Positions 35,751-45,297 of a DNA stretch of 64,000 bases are shown here, one piece after another. A program made the position numbers and the translations under genes. The DNA lies in NCBI GenBank assembly GCA_031367715.1, contig JANLQJ010000066.1, positions 5,602 through 69,601 on the forward strand, in the 5' to 3' direction. A model generated the notes under the pieces. The model searched no databases. It worked only from the letters and a program-made list of their open reading frames with translations, and was not told the origin of the DNA. Source of the DNA: JANYHF01 sp031367715 (lineage in GTDB: Bacteria; Pseudomonadota; Alphaproteobacteria; Rhizobiales; Hyphomicrobiaceae). Position 1 is the stretch's first letter. Each line of letters opens with the position of its first letter.

Positions 35751-36877
35751 TGCTGCTGCCGCGCTTCCGCCAGGCCAGAACTGCTGCGCTGATCGTCGCG
35801 CTTGCTCCGCTATTGGGCTGTGCGGAGCGTTGCCTCGCCCAAGTCCTTGAGCCGGTTCCTTTCGAAGGCTTGGCAGCGCCGCCGGTGCCGGGTGCCGATG
35901 CCGGAGCAGACCAGCCGACCGATCCCCAAGCCTGGCGTATCCAGACCATCGCCATCCCGGAAACGCCCAAACACATTTTTGGGACCGGCGCCCTGATTGA
36001 TCTCAACCGCGTCACCATCGAAACCGAGAGCGGAGCCTGGTATCGGCTCGCCGACTGCGCCAGCGGCCTTTGTGCCGAACTGGTCACCAGTCCGCATGTA
36101 CTCGAGCAACTGCCGACTGGCGCCCTACCCGGATCGCACGTTGCCGTAGGACAACATCGCATCGCCCGCGCCTGGCTGGCTGAACCAACCATGCGGCTGC
36201 AGGGCACCACCCTTGGCGGCGCGGTCGCCGGCGCACTGGTGGTGGAGGACCGTACTGCCAGCAGCTACCGCATCGATCTTGGCATCGCCGAAGCCTTCGA
36301 GGACCGGCGCCCGCGCATTGCCGACCTCGGGCCTGATCACCTCGATACCGTCCTGGTGGTCAAGAGTAGCGAGGACGGCGGCGCGTCGTTGGTGGCGGTC
36401 GGCCTGACCGGCGAAGGGCTGTTGCAGGTGCTGGCCGAAAGCGAACCGATCGGCCAGCCGCGCGGTTGGCTGAACCCGATTGGGGTTGCCGATTTCACCG
36501 CTAGCGGCGAACCGGCGATCGCGCTGGTGCGAACGCCGGACGCCGACGGGACGTTGCAAATCCTGATCCTTGGCGATCACGCGTTCAGCACCCGCTTCAG
36601 CATTCCCAACGTCTCCAATCACGTGCCTGGCACCGACCTCATGGAGATGGCTGTGATTGCCGATCTCGACGGCGACGGGCTTGCCAACATCGCCGTGCCC
36701 GATGCCAGCCGGCAACGCGTCCGCATCTTGTCGTTTGCCCATGGCCAAGTCGCCGAGCCCGCCGCTATCGATCTGCCGGCTCCGATAGCGACCGAGATGG
36801 TCGGCGTCGCGGCGGCGGGTAAACGGCCACAACTGCTGATGGGGCTCGCCGACGGGCAATTGGTGCTGTTGCATTGA
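35750..36877 (+). CDS. Secreted FG-GAP/VCBS-repeat protein
   Basis: 375 residues. N-terminal hydrophobic segment ALIVALAPLLGCAERCLA is a signal peptide, possibly with a lipobox-like LLGC. The body shows beta-propeller-type repeats; the clearest is MAVIADLDGDGLANIAVPDASRQ's acidic loop DLDGDG near residue 305, a calcium-binding FG-GAP/VCBS signature, with weaker repeats (ADLGPDHLDTVLVV). Function unknown; probably periplasmic. Start ATG overlaps the SDR stop. Confidence 0.75.
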   Translation: MLLPRFRQARTAALIVALAPLLGCAERCLAQVLEPVPFEGLAAPPVPGADAGADQPTDPQAWRIQTIAIPETPKHIFGTGALIDLNRVTIETESGAWYRLADCASGLCAELVTSPHVLEQLPTGALPGSHVAVGQHRIARAWLAEPTMRLQGTTLGGAVAGALVVEDRTASSYRIDLGIAEAFEDRRPRIADLGPDHLDTVLVVKSSEDGGASLVAVGLTGEGLLQVLAESEPIGQPRGWLNPIGVADFTASGEPAIALVRTPDADGTLQILILGDHAFSTRFSIPNVSNHVPGTDLMEMAVIADLDGDGLANIAVPDASRQRVRILSFAHGQVAEPAAIDLPAPIATEMVGVAAAGKRPQLLMGLADGQLVLLH

Positions 36878-36988
36878 CTGCGGCCAAACCGCCGTCCGCC
36901 ATAGGATTGCCCTGGTCTGGCGGCCATTTCACAATACAATTCAGATCGCCCTGCTCGGGGTGCCGATTCCCGCGACCGGAAACCGACG

Positions 36989-37870
36989 ATGCCATTGCAT
37001 GCACCGCCTAGCGCGACGATCTGGGGGCCGTGGAGCCTGCGCGTGTTGCTGCTGGCCATCCAACTGATCATCACGACGGCAGTATTGCACCGCTTTGCGG
37101 CCTTTCCGACGGCGGTTGCGGTCAATCTGGTGCTGGTCAGCCTGGCCGCCTGCGCCCTGGCAATGCTGATGGGTACGCTCGCGCTGGCACAGGTCTGGCG
37201 GCTGGGCGTGCCGGGTTCGGGGCCGGCGGCCACCGCTCTGGCGCTGGGCGGTCTGGTGCTGATTGTGCCCGCCTATTACCTGCCAATGGCGTTGCGCGAA
37301 TCGTCTGTCTTCGACATCGCCACCGATCGCGAACATCCGCCGCTGTTCCAAGCTCTTGCCAAGACGCGGCTGGCTGCCGGTATCATTGTCGACGCACCAC
37401 TGCAGCCGGTGGCGGACCCGGAGCAAGAGCTTGAACCCGTTATCACCGATCGCTCTCCTGGCGATGTTTTCGACCTGACCAACGAGGTCATGCGCCAGAT
37501 GGATCTCAATATCGTCGCCGAAGAGGCGCCCGGCTTTGGGTCCGAAGAGGGCACGCTGGAGGCGACCGAGCGCACCATCATTCTGGGCCTGACCGACGAT
37601 ATCTCGATCCGCATCCGTCCGGGGGATGGACACACGCGCGTCGACATCCGCTCGGCGGCCCGCTATCCGAGGCTGGACTTTGGCCGCAATGCCGAGCGTG
37701 TGCATTCGATCGCACGCAAGTTGCAATCAGGCATCGATGCCAGCGTGCCCAGCGATCCGGCGCTGGCGGCCGATGCCAGCCAAGCGCCTACTGCGGGCAC
37801 AGCTAAAGTGGCAGGAACGTCCGGTGCAGGGACGGGGACCCGTCGCAAGAAACGAGGCCTCGTTCCATAA
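36989..37870 (+). CDS. DUF1499 domain membrane protein
   Basis: 293 residues. Three N-terminal hydrophobic spans (about 18-36, 43-66, 78-100) precede the DUF1499 domain (about 110-250), recognised by the pattern ATERTIILGLTDDISIRIR, RVDIRSAARYPRLDFG and NAERVHSIARKL. The basic, low-complexity tail ends RRKKRGLVP. Function unknown, common in alphaproteobacteria. Its last 68 bp overlap tail-to-tail with the end of the metallo-hydrolase gene. Confidence 0.83.
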   Translation: MPLHAPPSATIWGPWSLRVLLLAIQLIITTAVLHRFAAFPTAVAVNLVLVSLAACALAMLMGTLALAQVWRLGVPGSGPAATALALGGLVLIVPAYYLPMALRESSVFDIATDREHPPLFQALAKTRLAAGIIVDAPLQPVADPEQELEPVITDRSPGDVFDLTNEVMRQMDLNIVAEEAPGFGSEEGTLEATERTIILGLTDDISIRIRPGDGHTRVDIRSAARYPRLDFGRNAERVHSIARKLQSGIDASVPSDPALAADASQAPTAGTAKVAGTSGAGTGTRRKKRGLVP

Positions 37871-38720
37871 GGTGCTCCAAATGGGCCAGTACCGAGAGCT
37901 TAGCCGCACTGAGCATGGCTGGCTGCAGCCCGCGATAAACCCGGTCGGTGATCTCGGCGACCTTGCCAAGGCCATCCCGCACCGCCTCGAAAATCATGTT
38001 TTCGCGCATCTGGCGATGCAGCAAGTAGCCGCGCACCAGCCGCTGAGGCTCGCGGATAATCTCGCCATGGCCGGACAGATAGATGGCTGACGTGTCGGTA
38101 CGGCCTTCCAGCAGCCGCGATAGCGAGGCAAGGTAGTCGCTCATACGACCTTCAGGAGGGGCAATGACGGTTGTGTTCCAGCCCATCACATGGTCGCCGG
38201 AAAACAGCACGCCCGTGCCTTCGAGCCCAAAGCACAAATGATCGGGCGCATGCCCTGGCGTATGCAGCGCTTTCAGCGACCAGTCGTGGCTGCGCACCAC
38301 CCCCTCATCGCGGAGGCTCAAATCGGGCACGAAATTGACGTCCAGAAACGCCTTGGCCTCGACATGCCGGTTGGCCGCAACGCGCCGCTCGTCAGTACCG
38401 CCAAAGCCGCAGGTGACCGCGCCCGTCTCGGCCTTGAGCGCCGCCATGCCAGCGCTGTGATCGCGATGCGTGTGGGTCAGCAAAATGTGCGTAATGCGCC
38501 CGCGCCCGGCCGCCGCAAGGATGGCCCGACGATGCATCGGGTCATCGGGGCCGGGATCGATGACGGCAATATCCTGCTGCCCGATCAGATAGGTGTTGGT
38601 GCCCTTGAAGGTGAGCGGGCCCGGATTTCGAGCCACCAGCCGGCGCACGCCCGGAGCAAGCTCCGTCGCCACGCCATAGGAAAACTCCATCGCACGGTCG
38701 AATTTGATGGCTGCTGTCAT
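37803..38720 (-). CDS. MBL-fold metallo-hydrolase (LACTB2/glyoxalase II-like)
   Basis: 305 residues. Metallo-beta-lactamase zinc motif LTHTHRDHSAGM (HxHxDH) near residue 82, HTPGHAPDHLCF, the FSGDHVMGW aspartate and the late LSGHGEII histidine are all present, followed by a C-terminal winged-helix-like domain as in LACTB2. Likely a hydrolase of thioesters, phosphodiesters or RNA; substrate unknown. ATG 38720. The 3' end overlaps that of the DUF1499 gene by 68 bp; both reading frames look genuine. Confidence 0.87.
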   Translation of the reverse strand: MTAAIKFDRAMEFSYGVATELAPGVRRLVARNPGPLTFKGTNTYLIGQQDIAVIDPGPDDPMHRRAILAAAGRGRITHILLTHTHRDHSAGMAALKAETGAVTCGFGGTDERRVAANRHVEAKAFLDVNFVPDLSLRDEGVVRSHDWSLKALHTPGHAPDHLCFGLEGTGVLFSGDHVMGWNTTVIAPPEGRMSDYLASLSRLLEGRTDTSAIYLSGHGEIIREPQRLVRGYLLHRQMRENMIFEAVRDGLGKVAEITDRVYRGLQPAMLSAAKLSVLAHLEHLMERGLVSCDGSPSLHRTFLPL

Positions 38721-38842
38721 GGCGGGTAAATTAGCCTCGTTCGCGCCTGATGCGCAAGGCGCGCCCCTCGCAATACCCGTGCCAGGCTTAACCTGCCGCC
38801 TCAGGCATGATTGGCAATGAGCCGGAACAGGAAGGCAGCGAT

Positions 38843-38919
38843 TGGTCGGAGTGGGGAGATTCGAACTCCCGACCCCCTGCTCCCGAAGCAGGTGCGCTAC
38901 CAGGCTGCGCTACACTCCG
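38843..38919 (-). tRNA. tRNA-Pro (anticodon CGG)
   Basis: A 77-base cloverleaf on the minus strand. Acceptor arms CGGAGTG and CACTCCG pair fully; the D arm is GCGCAGCCTGGTAGCGC; the anticodon arm CCTGC-TTCGGGA-GCAGG places CGG at positions 34-36; the T arm contains GGTTCGAATC-like GAGTTCGAATCTC. The discriminator A and an encoded CCA (38845-38843) close the 3' end. It reads CCG proline codons, very frequent in GC-rich genomes. Flanked on its 5' side by a run of seven T on the plus strand. Confidence 0.95.
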
Positions 38920-39041
38920 ATTTTTTTCGAGGACGCGTTCTTCTAAACGCCACGCTGGCGGGATCCGCGACTGCTCACGGCCAGGGCAGAGGCGTCTTAT
39001 ATAGGCTCGGTGCGATCCCCGCAAGCGGCTGCATTGCCCAA

Positions 39042-40403
39042 TCAGTTGGCGGCTGCCGATGTGGTGCCGGAGCAGGCCGCAACCAGCATGCCGAGCAGCC
39101 CGGGGGTGCTGGCAACCGGCAGCGTTATGACTTTTGAGTCGCTGCCGGGGCTATCTGTGGCATGCAGACGAAGTTGCAATTGTGTGCTTTGGCGTAACCT
39201 GCACAGCATGGTTATTGGCACGGACGTTTCCAGAGGCGCCGCCGACCATTCGGAGTTGATATTGTAAGCGTCCGCGCCCTGGGCCTGATCGAAGGTGAGT
39301 TCGGCATACAGGCCCTTGGTCGGCACCGCATCGGCAGCCTCTCGCAGGTCGATCGCAAAGCCAGCACGTCCGATGTCTTTGTCGATCCAATATCCGATGC
39401 GCAGCTTAAGGTTCGCGCCGCGAAATTGGATCGGGGCCTCGGCCAGCGGCTGCGCCGGCCGGTCCGGCGACCCGGACGACGCCGGCAGCGCTCCGATCGA
39501 AGCCGAGGACGCCTGGGCCGCAGTAGCCAACGGCAACAAACGATCACCCCCGAGTTCCTCAGTTACCAGATGCGTCGTAGCCAGTTCGTCATGACTCATC
39601 CAATGTATGGACGTATTGGGGGTCGCCTCCATCAGCGGGATCAACGATTGGTCGATGCCCATGCGCGACAGAAACGACACGATCGGCTTGTAGGTTCGAT
39701 CGTCGACATTCACCTCATAGGTGCGACCCGGCATGCGCTGTTCGTGGATCAGCCTGCGCGAGGTGCGGGTACCCCCGTCCGGGCGCTGAAAGGTCGTTAC
39801 CCGGTAGGTTCGGCGAATGCGGATCTGGGTCTGGAAGACGATGATCTGGTGCACGCCGACGTGAGATGCCGATGACGCCAACCGCCGTGTGCCGGACGCC
39901 AGCACTAGCGTGCAGGCCGAGGCACAATAGGCGTTGAAGGAATTCGGCCGGCCGCGTTTGGGGGTCTTGCCGTCCCCTTTGCAGGCCTTGGCGGTGCCCG
40001 TGCATGGCTCAAATTCGGTTCGCGTCACCGAAACATCAATCTTGCGATCGCGCAACAGCGCGCCGATGGCGATCGCCGCCTCGATCGAACCGCCGCCTGA
40101 GTTGATGAACAGCGGCAGATTGCGGCTGCCGATCTTGCCGAGCACCTTGCGGAATTCGCCCGGTGTAGTGTCAACAATGTCACCCTCGGCCGAGATCCAT
40201 TCGGTGCAATTGGGTTCGCAGCCCAGCAAGGTGCTGCGCACCAATTGAACCTGCATCGGCTGCATATTCTTGAAGATGGACGGAACCGATGGCTTGCCCT
40301 TGCCAAACGCCATGGCCGGCAGGCCAAGACAGCCGATAACGAGTAACAGCAGCGCCCAGCTGCCTAGCCCGCTTGTCGTTCGCTGGAGACCGTGTCGCTG
40401 CAT
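39042..40403 (-). CDS. Secreted ClpP-superfamily serine protease-like protein
   Basis: 453 residues from ATG 40403; a TTG at 40427 is an alternative. An N-terminal hydrophobic segment (about 13-32, LLLLVIGCLGLPAMA) acts as a signal peptide or anchor. The ClpP-like fold is recognised by LFINSGGGSIEAAIAIG (oxyanion Gly-rich turn) and AYCASACTLVLASG, where Ser lies at the nucleophile position, followed by HVGVHQ with a candidate His. The C-terminal 200 residues have no recognisable domain. Probably periplasmic; substrate unknown. Confidence 0.75.
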   Translation of the reverse strand: MQRHGLQRTTSGLGSWALLLLVIGCLGLPAMAFGKGKPSVPSIFKNMQPMQVQLVRSTLLGCEPNCTEWISAEGDIVDTTPGEFRKVLGKIGSRNLPLFINSGGGSIEAAIAIGALLRDRKIDVSVTRTEFEPCTGTAKACKGDGKTPKRGRPNSFNAYCASACTLVLASGTRRLASSASHVGVHQIIVFQTQIRIRRTYRVTTFQRPDGGTRTSRRLIHEQRMPGRTYEVNVDDRTYKPIVSFLSRMGIDQSLIPLMEATPNTSIHWMSHDELATTHLVTEELGGDRLLPLATAAQASSASIGALPASSGSPDRPAQPLAEAPIQFRGANLKLRIGYWIDKDIGRAGFAIDLREAADAVPTKGLYAELTFDQAQGADAYNINSEWSAAPLETSVPITMLCRLRQSTQLQLRLHATDSPGSDSKVITLPVASTPGLLGMLVAACSGTTSAAAN

Positions 40404-40445
40404 GCGCTGATGCTCTTGCTCTGCCAACGATTCGATTGTGTGCGC

Positions 40446-40961
40446 TCAGCTCACTGAGCGCAAGGCTTGGCTCGCTCCAGGCACCTGGTTTTCCGCAGAC
40501 GCAGTAATTCCGGCCACACCATAGACCGCGCGCGCGCGCGTCTCAAATGCCTCGGCGAACTTGCGAAAAGCGCGATCGAACAGGCTGCCGAGCAGCAGCT
40601 GCAGGGTCAGCGAGCGGAATTCGTAGTTAATATCAAAGGCGACATCGCAACCGCCCCGCGCTGCGGCAAAGCGCCAGCGATTGTCGAGCACGCGGAATGG
40701 CCCGTCGAGATGGCTGACATCGATCTGGTAGGTCTGGCGATTGATCGTGATGCGGCTGGTAAAGTTCTCGCGCAGTGGGCCGTAGCCGACGCCCATGTGC
40801 GCCACAATGACCTCCGAACCGTCGGCGGCGCGGCTGCGCGACAGCACCTTCAGGCTTTCGCACAGCGGCAGGAATTGCGGGTAGCGTTCAACGTCGGCGA
40901 CCAGCTCCAGCATGGCTTCGGGCCGGTGCGGCACATGACGCAGGGTCTGGAAGGACGGCAT
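40446..40961 (-). CDS. COQ10/RatA family SRPBCC protein
   Basis: 171 residues, START-like lipid-binding fold: VADVERYPQFLPLCESLKV near residue 22 and RVLDNRWRF, FDINYEFRS, LLLGSLFDRAFRKFAEAFE. Mitochondrial COQ10 binds and chaperones ubiquinone; bacterial relatives are often annotated as ribosome-association toxin RatA. The position directly after lipA is conserved in alphaproteobacteria and favours the COQ10-like role, by inference. Start ATG 40961. Confidence 0.87.
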   Translation of the reverse strand: MPSFQTLRHVPHRPEAMLELVADVERYPQFLPLCESLKVLSRSRAADGSEVIVAHMGVGYGPLRENFTSRITINRQTYQIDVSHLDGPFRVLDNRWRFAAARGGCDVAFDINYEFRSLTLQLLLGSLFDRAFRKFAEAFETRARAVYGVAGITASAENQVPGASQALRSVS

Positions 40962-41003
40962 GTCGGCGCGCGCTTTCTGCTCGGCTGTGTGGCTGTACTG
41001 ACT

Positions 41004-41984
41004 CTAGGCTGGATGACCCTTGCCAAGCCCCGTGGCAGCCTGTCGCGCGGCTTTCAGCCGGGCAAAATCCTCGCCGGCATGGTGCGAGGAGCGGGTGAGC
41101 GGGCTGGACGACACCAACGCGAAGCCCTTGGCCATTGCAATCTGGGCAAAGCTGGCAAATTCTTCGGGCGGCACAAATCGCTCGACAGCGGCGTGCTTGC
41201 GCGAGGGCTGCAGATACTGCCCGATGGTCAGGAAATCGACCTCAGCAGTGCGCAGATCGTCCATCAGCTGCAGCACCTCGGCACGCTTTTCTCCCAGGCC
41301 GAGCATAATGCCGGACTTGGTGAACATGCTGCGGTCCAGTTCCTTGACCCGCTGCAACAGCCGCAGCGAATGGAAGTAGCGCGCGCCCGGGCGGATGGTC
41401 AGGTAGAGCGAGGGCACGGTCTCCAGATTGTGATTGAAGACGTCCGGTCGCGCCGCAACCACTTGCTCCAGGGCACCGTCCTTGCGCAGGAAATCGGGCG
41501 TCAGCACTTCGATGGTGGTTTGGGGGCAGGCCGCGCGAATGGCCCGAATAACGGCGGCGAAATGGGCGGCACCGCCGTCGGCAAGATCATCGCGGTCGAC
41601 CGAGGTGATGACGACATGCTCAAGTCCGAGCTTGGCGACGGCATCGCCGACGCGTCTGGGTTCATCGGCATCAAGCGGCAGCGGCAGGCCAGTGCGCACA
41701 TTGCAGAAGGCGCAGGCGCGCGTGCAGGTGTCGCCCATGATCATCATGGTGGCGTGCCGCTTTTGCCAGCATTCGCCGATATTCGGGCAGCCAGCCTCCT
41801 CGCAAACCGTGGTGAGGCCATGCTCGCGCACAATCTTGCGCGTTTCCAGATAACCCGGCGTGCCAGGAGCCTTGACGCGCAGCCAATCAGGCTTGCGCAG
41901 CAGCGGCGCGTCGGGCCGATGCGCCTTTTCCGGATGACGGGGCCGCTCGGCCGGGGCGGGACGCGTGTCGATGATGGTCGTCAT
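41004..41984 (-). CDS. lipA: Lipoyl synthase
   Basis: 326 residues, radical SAM enzyme that inserts two sulfurs into octanoyl groups on lipoyl domains. Auxiliary cluster cysteines C61, C66 and C72 (CEEAGCPNIGEC) and the radical SAM C87-x3-C91-x2-C94 (CTRACAFC) are intact; the C-terminal RSSHHAGE carries the conserved Arg-Ser-Ser that ligates the auxiliary cluster. Its targets, the E2 and lipoyl-E1-beta subunits of pyruvate dehydrogenase, are encoded just upstream. Confidence 0.96.
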   Translation of the reverse strand: MTTIIDTRPAPAERPRHPEKAHRPDAPLLRKPDWLRVKAPGTPGYLETRKIVREHGLTTVCEEAGCPNIGECWQKRHATMMIMGDTCTRACAFCNVRTGLPLPLDADEPRRVGDAVAKLGLEHVVITSVDRDDLADGGAAHFAAVIRAIRAACPQTTIEVLTPDFLRKDGALEQVVAARPDVFNHNLETVPSLYLTIRPGARYFHSLRLLQRVKELDRSMFTKSGIMLGLGEKRAEVLQLMDDLRTAEVDFLTIGQYLQPSRKHAAVERFVPPEEFASFAQIAMAKGFALVSSSPLTRSSHHAGEDFARLKAARQAATGLGKGHPA

Positions 41985-42015
41985 GATGCCCAGCCTAACA
42001 TTGAACCGCGCGACC

Positions 42016-43191
42016 TCAAACTACTGCCTTACCGCGCAACCGATCATTCAGCATGCGCAGCAGGGCACCGAAGCCGCAAACGGTCGCAATGACGAGAATG
42101 ACCGGACCCGCCCAGGGGATCAGGCCAAGCAGCCCAAGCACAATCAGGCCGGCGAGCAGATGCAGTGCTCGCAGCCCCGCCGAACGCGGCTCGCCCAGCC
42201 GGTTGAAGAACCACTCGCCAAGCCCGAGCCCGGCGCAAGCATAGCCAAGCAGCAGAAGCAGCGGCAAAGCCAGCACGGCCAAAGCCCCGATCGGTGCGCC
42301 GATGATGGTCAGGCTCAGCAAGACAACCGCAATCGGCAGCAACAGCAGCGCACCCAGCCCCCAGCCGACGCTCGCTGCCGGAGTATCGATCAGCTCATCG
42401 ATGGCCCCCTCAGCGCCGCCACGGCCAAGCCAGAGAAACAACAGGCCCGCCATCAAGGCGCTGCCGAGCAGAAACAGGCCGGGCATGAAGCCTGCCAGCG
42501 GCCCGCTGGCGACCAGCGTGCTGACCTCCGACAACTTGTGGCGCGTCATGTGGCCATTGATCCTGGCCCCCTTGTCGATCACCGGCTCGGCGATGGTGTA
42601 GATTTCGGCATCGCCATCGATACGCGCACCATCGGCAAAATGAATGCGGGTCGCTTCGATGCGCAGCGGTCCCTTCACCACGCCAGAAATTTCCGCGCTG
42701 GTGGCTTCGATGCTCAGCGGCCCGCTCGACTCACCGGCAAACGTTACCTCGCTGCCCGACAATGAGGTCTCGCCCGTCACTTGGCTGTCGCGGGTAACGA
42801 TGAGCCGCGCGGCCATCCCGGTCAGTTCGCCCTGCACACTCGACGCAATCTGCAGCTGGCTGCCGAACACCCTGAGAACGCCGAGAATTTTTCCCGTCAG
42901 GCGGCCGTTGGCAGCGGCCACATAGACATCGCCGGCCACATCAGCATCGAGCTGGACATTGGCGCCAATCAGCACGATGCGGCCGCTTGAGCGACCCTTC
43001 ACCTTGACCTCGGCGCCGGCCGCCATGACACCGGGCAGCTCTGGATCATCGATCTCGACTTGGGCGCCGATGCGTCTGAGATTGCCTTCGGCAGCCACAG
43101 CAATCCGGGGTGCCAGATTGGCATCGGATGCCAGCAGCACAACCAAGCTCATGGTCAATCCCAACAGCCGAAGGCACCCCAAGGCAGTCAT
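42016..43191 (-). CDS. Bactofilin-like beta-helix membrane protein
   Basis: 391 residues from ATG 43191. Signal or anchor segment at about 7-22. Residues about 40-235 are short beta-repeats with Gly-rich turns (GRIVLIGANVQLDADVAGDV, GKILGVLRVFGSQL), the pattern of polymer-forming bactofilin-type right-handed helices. The last 150 residues hold four or five transmembrane spans. Function unknown; a periplasmic helix tethered to the membrane is the likeliest topology. It lies between lpdA and lipA, interrupting that pathway cluster. Confidence 0.72.
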   Translation of the reverse strand: MTALGCLRLLGLTMSLVVLLASDANLAPRIAVAAEGNLRRIGAQVEIDDPELPGVMAAGAEVKVKGRSSGRIVLIGANVQLDADVAGDVYVAAANGRLTGKILGVLRVFGSQLQIASSVQGELTGMAARLIVTRDSQVTGETSLSGSEVTFAGESSGPLSIEATSAEISGVVKGPLRIEATRIHFADGARIDGDAEIYTIAEPVIDKGARINGHMTRHKLSEVSTLVASGPLAGFMPGLFLLGSALMAGLLFLWLGRGGAEGAIDELIDTPAASVGWGLGALLLLPIAVVLLSLTIIGAPIGALAVLALPLLLLLGYACAGLGLGEWFFNRLGEPRSAGLRALHLLAGLIVLGLLGLIPWAGPVILVIATVCGFGALLRMLNDRLRGKAVV

Positions 43192-43301
43192 CACCGAACA
43201 CTTCCCTTGGCGTGCCAGTTTTGGACACGCTTTACCATCGCCGTCTGCCGGACATCGATCGGCCCACATGGCGTCGCTGAACCCTGACGACATAAGTCCT
43301 A

Positions 43302-44708
43302 TTACATATGGATGACCCGCCCATAGGCGTCGAGCACTGATTCGTGCATCATTTCCGACAAGGTCGGATGCGGAAAGACCGTCGCCATCAGTTCGGCCTC
43401 GGTGCTTTCGAGCGTGCGCGCGATCGCATAGCCCTGAATCAATTCCGTGACTTCGGCACCAACCATATGCGCGCCGATCAACTCGCCGGTCCGGGCATCG
43501 AACACCGTCTTCACCAAGCCCTCGGTTTCGCCGAGCGCGATGGCCTTGCCGTTGCCCTGGAACGGGAAGCGGCCGACCTTGACCTCGTGCCCCTTGGCCT
43601 TGGCCGCAGCCTCCGTCAAACCGACCGAGGCGATCTGCGGCTGGCAATAAGTGCAGCCCGGTATATTGAGCGGATTTAGCGGATGCACGCCGGCAAAGCC
43701 CGCGATCTTTTCCACGCACAACACGCCTTCGTGGCTGGCCTTATGAGCGAGCCAGGGGGGGCCGGCGACATCGCCGATGGCATAGACGCCGGGCACACCG
43801 GTGCGGCACCACTCGTCGATGACGATGTGGCCGCGATCAAGCTTCACGCCGGCAGCTTCCAGCCCGATATTTTCGACATTGCCGGTGATGCCAATGGCCA
43901 GGATGACGCGTTCGACCGTCAAATCCTCGGTCTTGCCGTCCTTGTCCTTGAGGGTTGCGGTGACCGAGCCCGCCGCCTTCTTCAGCCCGGCCACCGAGGT
44001 GCCGGTACGGATGCGCATACCCTGCTTCTCGAACGATTTGCGCGCGAAAGTGGAGATCTCCTCGTCCTCGACCGGCAAGATGCGGTCGAGAATTTCGACT
44101 ACCGTCACCTCGGCGCCCATGGTGCGGTAGAAACTGGCGAACTCGATGCCGATGGCGCCCGAGCCGACCACCAGCAGCGATTTCGGCATAACCTTGGGGA
44201 TCATCGCTTCCTTGTAGGTCCACACCAACTCGCCGTCCGGTTCAAGACCCGGCAACGTTTTTGCCCTGGCACCGGTGGCGATGATGATGTGTTTGGCAGA
44301 GATATCTGGCAGCGCCGCCCCATCCTTGCCCGTGACGGCAATCACGCCGGCCGATTTCAGCCGCGCGCTGCCGTCAATGACGGCGATCTTGTTCTTCTTC
44401 ATTAAATAGCCGATGCCGCTCGACAAGCGGTTGGCGACCTTGCGCGAGCGCTCCACCACCTTGGCAATATCGAAACTGACGCCGTCCACCTTCAGGCCGA
44501 ATTCGGCGGCGTGGCGAAACAGGTTGTAGACCTCGGAGGACCTGAGCAGGGCCTTGGTCGGGATGCAGCCCCAGTTGAGGCAGATGCCGCCCAGATGCTG
44601 GCGCTCGATGACAACCGCCCGGAGCCCAAGCTGTGCGGCGCGAATGGCTGCGACGTAGCCACCAGGTCCCGCGCCAACCACAGCAATATCGTAGTCCGAA
44701 ACGGACAT
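43302..44708 (-). CDS. lpdA: Dihydrolipoyl dehydrogenase (E3)
   Basis: 468 residues from ATG 44708 (GGGAGA site). FAD motif VVGAGPGGYVAAIRAAQ (10-26), redox C43-x4-C48 in GGICLNWGCIPTK, NAD motif VVGSGAIGIEFA and the catalytic FPHPTLSEMMHE near the C-terminus are all canonical. Re-oxidises the lipoyl groups of the 2-oxo acid dehydrogenase complexes. It is in the pdh neighbourhood but preceded by a terminator, so it probably has its own promoter. Confidence 0.95.
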   Translation of the reverse strand: MSVSDYDIAVVGAGPGGYVAAIRAAQLGLRAVVIERQHLGGICLNWGCIPTKALLRSSEVYNLFRHAAEFGLKVDGVSFDIAKVVERSRKVANRLSSGIGYLMKKNKIAVIDGSARLKSAGVIAVTGKDGAALPDISAKHIIIATGARAKTLPGLEPDGELVWTYKEAMIPKVMPKSLLVVGSGAIGIEFASFYRTMGAEVTVVEILDRILPVEDEEISTFARKSFEKQGMRIRTGTSVAGLKKAAGSVTATLKDKDGKTEDLTVERVILAIGITGNVENIGLEAAGVKLDRGHIVIDEWCRTGVPGVYAIGDVAGPPWLAHKASHEGVLCVEKIAGFAGVHPLNPLNIPGCTYCQPQIASVGLTEAAAKAKGHEVKVGRFPFQGNGKAIALGETEGLVKTVFDARTGELIGAHMVGAEVTELIQGYAIARTLESTEAELMATVFPHPTLSEMMHESVLDAYGRVIHM

Positions 44709-44803
44709 TGGACAGTCTCCCGATAGCAGCAGGCTTGCCGGACGTCTCGCGCGCCTGATGTGACGACTGACCGCGCGATGGCAACAGCATGATACACAAT
44801 CGC

Positions 44804-44828
44804 AAAGCCCGGCCAAGTGCCGGGCTTT
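44804..44828 (-). terminator. Rho-independent terminator after the lipoprotein gene
   Basis: Perfect 10-bp stem AAAGCCCGGC / GCCGGGCTTT with a 5-base loop, 34 bp after the stop of the leftward lipoprotein gene and 96 bp before the lpdA start. The symmetrical A and T ends make it work on either strand. It separates the upstream pdh-lipoprotein transcript from lpdA. Confidence 0.8.
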
Positions 44829-44861
44829 CTATTATTTCAGTCAAATTCACGTCGCGTCGGT

Positions 44862-45170
44862 TCAGTGCGGTGGCAGCTGGCAGTCGTTACCGAGATACTG
44901 CTCGAGCAATGAGTTGTAACGGTCGATGCGCGCATTGACTTCGGCAGACATCCGGGAGCCGGCCTGACGCGCCTGGATCTGCCCTGGCACGCCCATGCCA
45001 TCGAGCTTGCGCAACTCGCCACGCACCGACTGGCAATCGCCGCCGCCGCCAAAGCCGACCGGAACCCGTCCGCTACCCTGAGAAGCGCAGCCAGCCAGCG
45101 ACACGACTGTCGCAGCCAACGCAACCACTCTGAGCCCTTGCTTTACCAGCCCGAGCACAGTTGCCTCCAT
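44862..45170 (-). CDS. Small lipoprotein, unknown function
   Basis: 102 residues from ATG 45170. A signal peptide ends in the lipobox LAGC at about residues 25-28, so the mature protein is lipid-anchored on Cys28. The mature part holds a Gly-rich linker, a helix (SVRGELRKLDGMG) and a C-terminal LLEQYLGNDCQLPPH with a second and third cysteine that may pair. No family recognised. Sits between pdhC and lpdA, followed by a strong terminator. Confidence 0.75.
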   Translation of the reverse strand: MEATVLGLVKQGLRVVALAATVVSLAGCASQGSGRVPVGFGGGGDCQSVRGELRKLDGMGVPGQIQARQAGSRMSAEVNARIDRYNSLLEQYLGNDCQLPPH

Positions 45171-45297
45171 CGATGCCTAAACTCTATCCTTAACAAGCAT
45201 GCGCAAGAGGCCATTTCAACGTGCCGAGAACTGAAACCACCGCATGGCTTGTGCAACTGTGGTAATTGCGCCGCAACCCGTGGGCCAGCACCGCTCC

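Noticed and set aside
38788..39024. 79-codon frame across the tRNA-Pro gene
   Set aside because: The peptide is the usual spurious translation of a tRNA; the cloverleaf explains the sequence.
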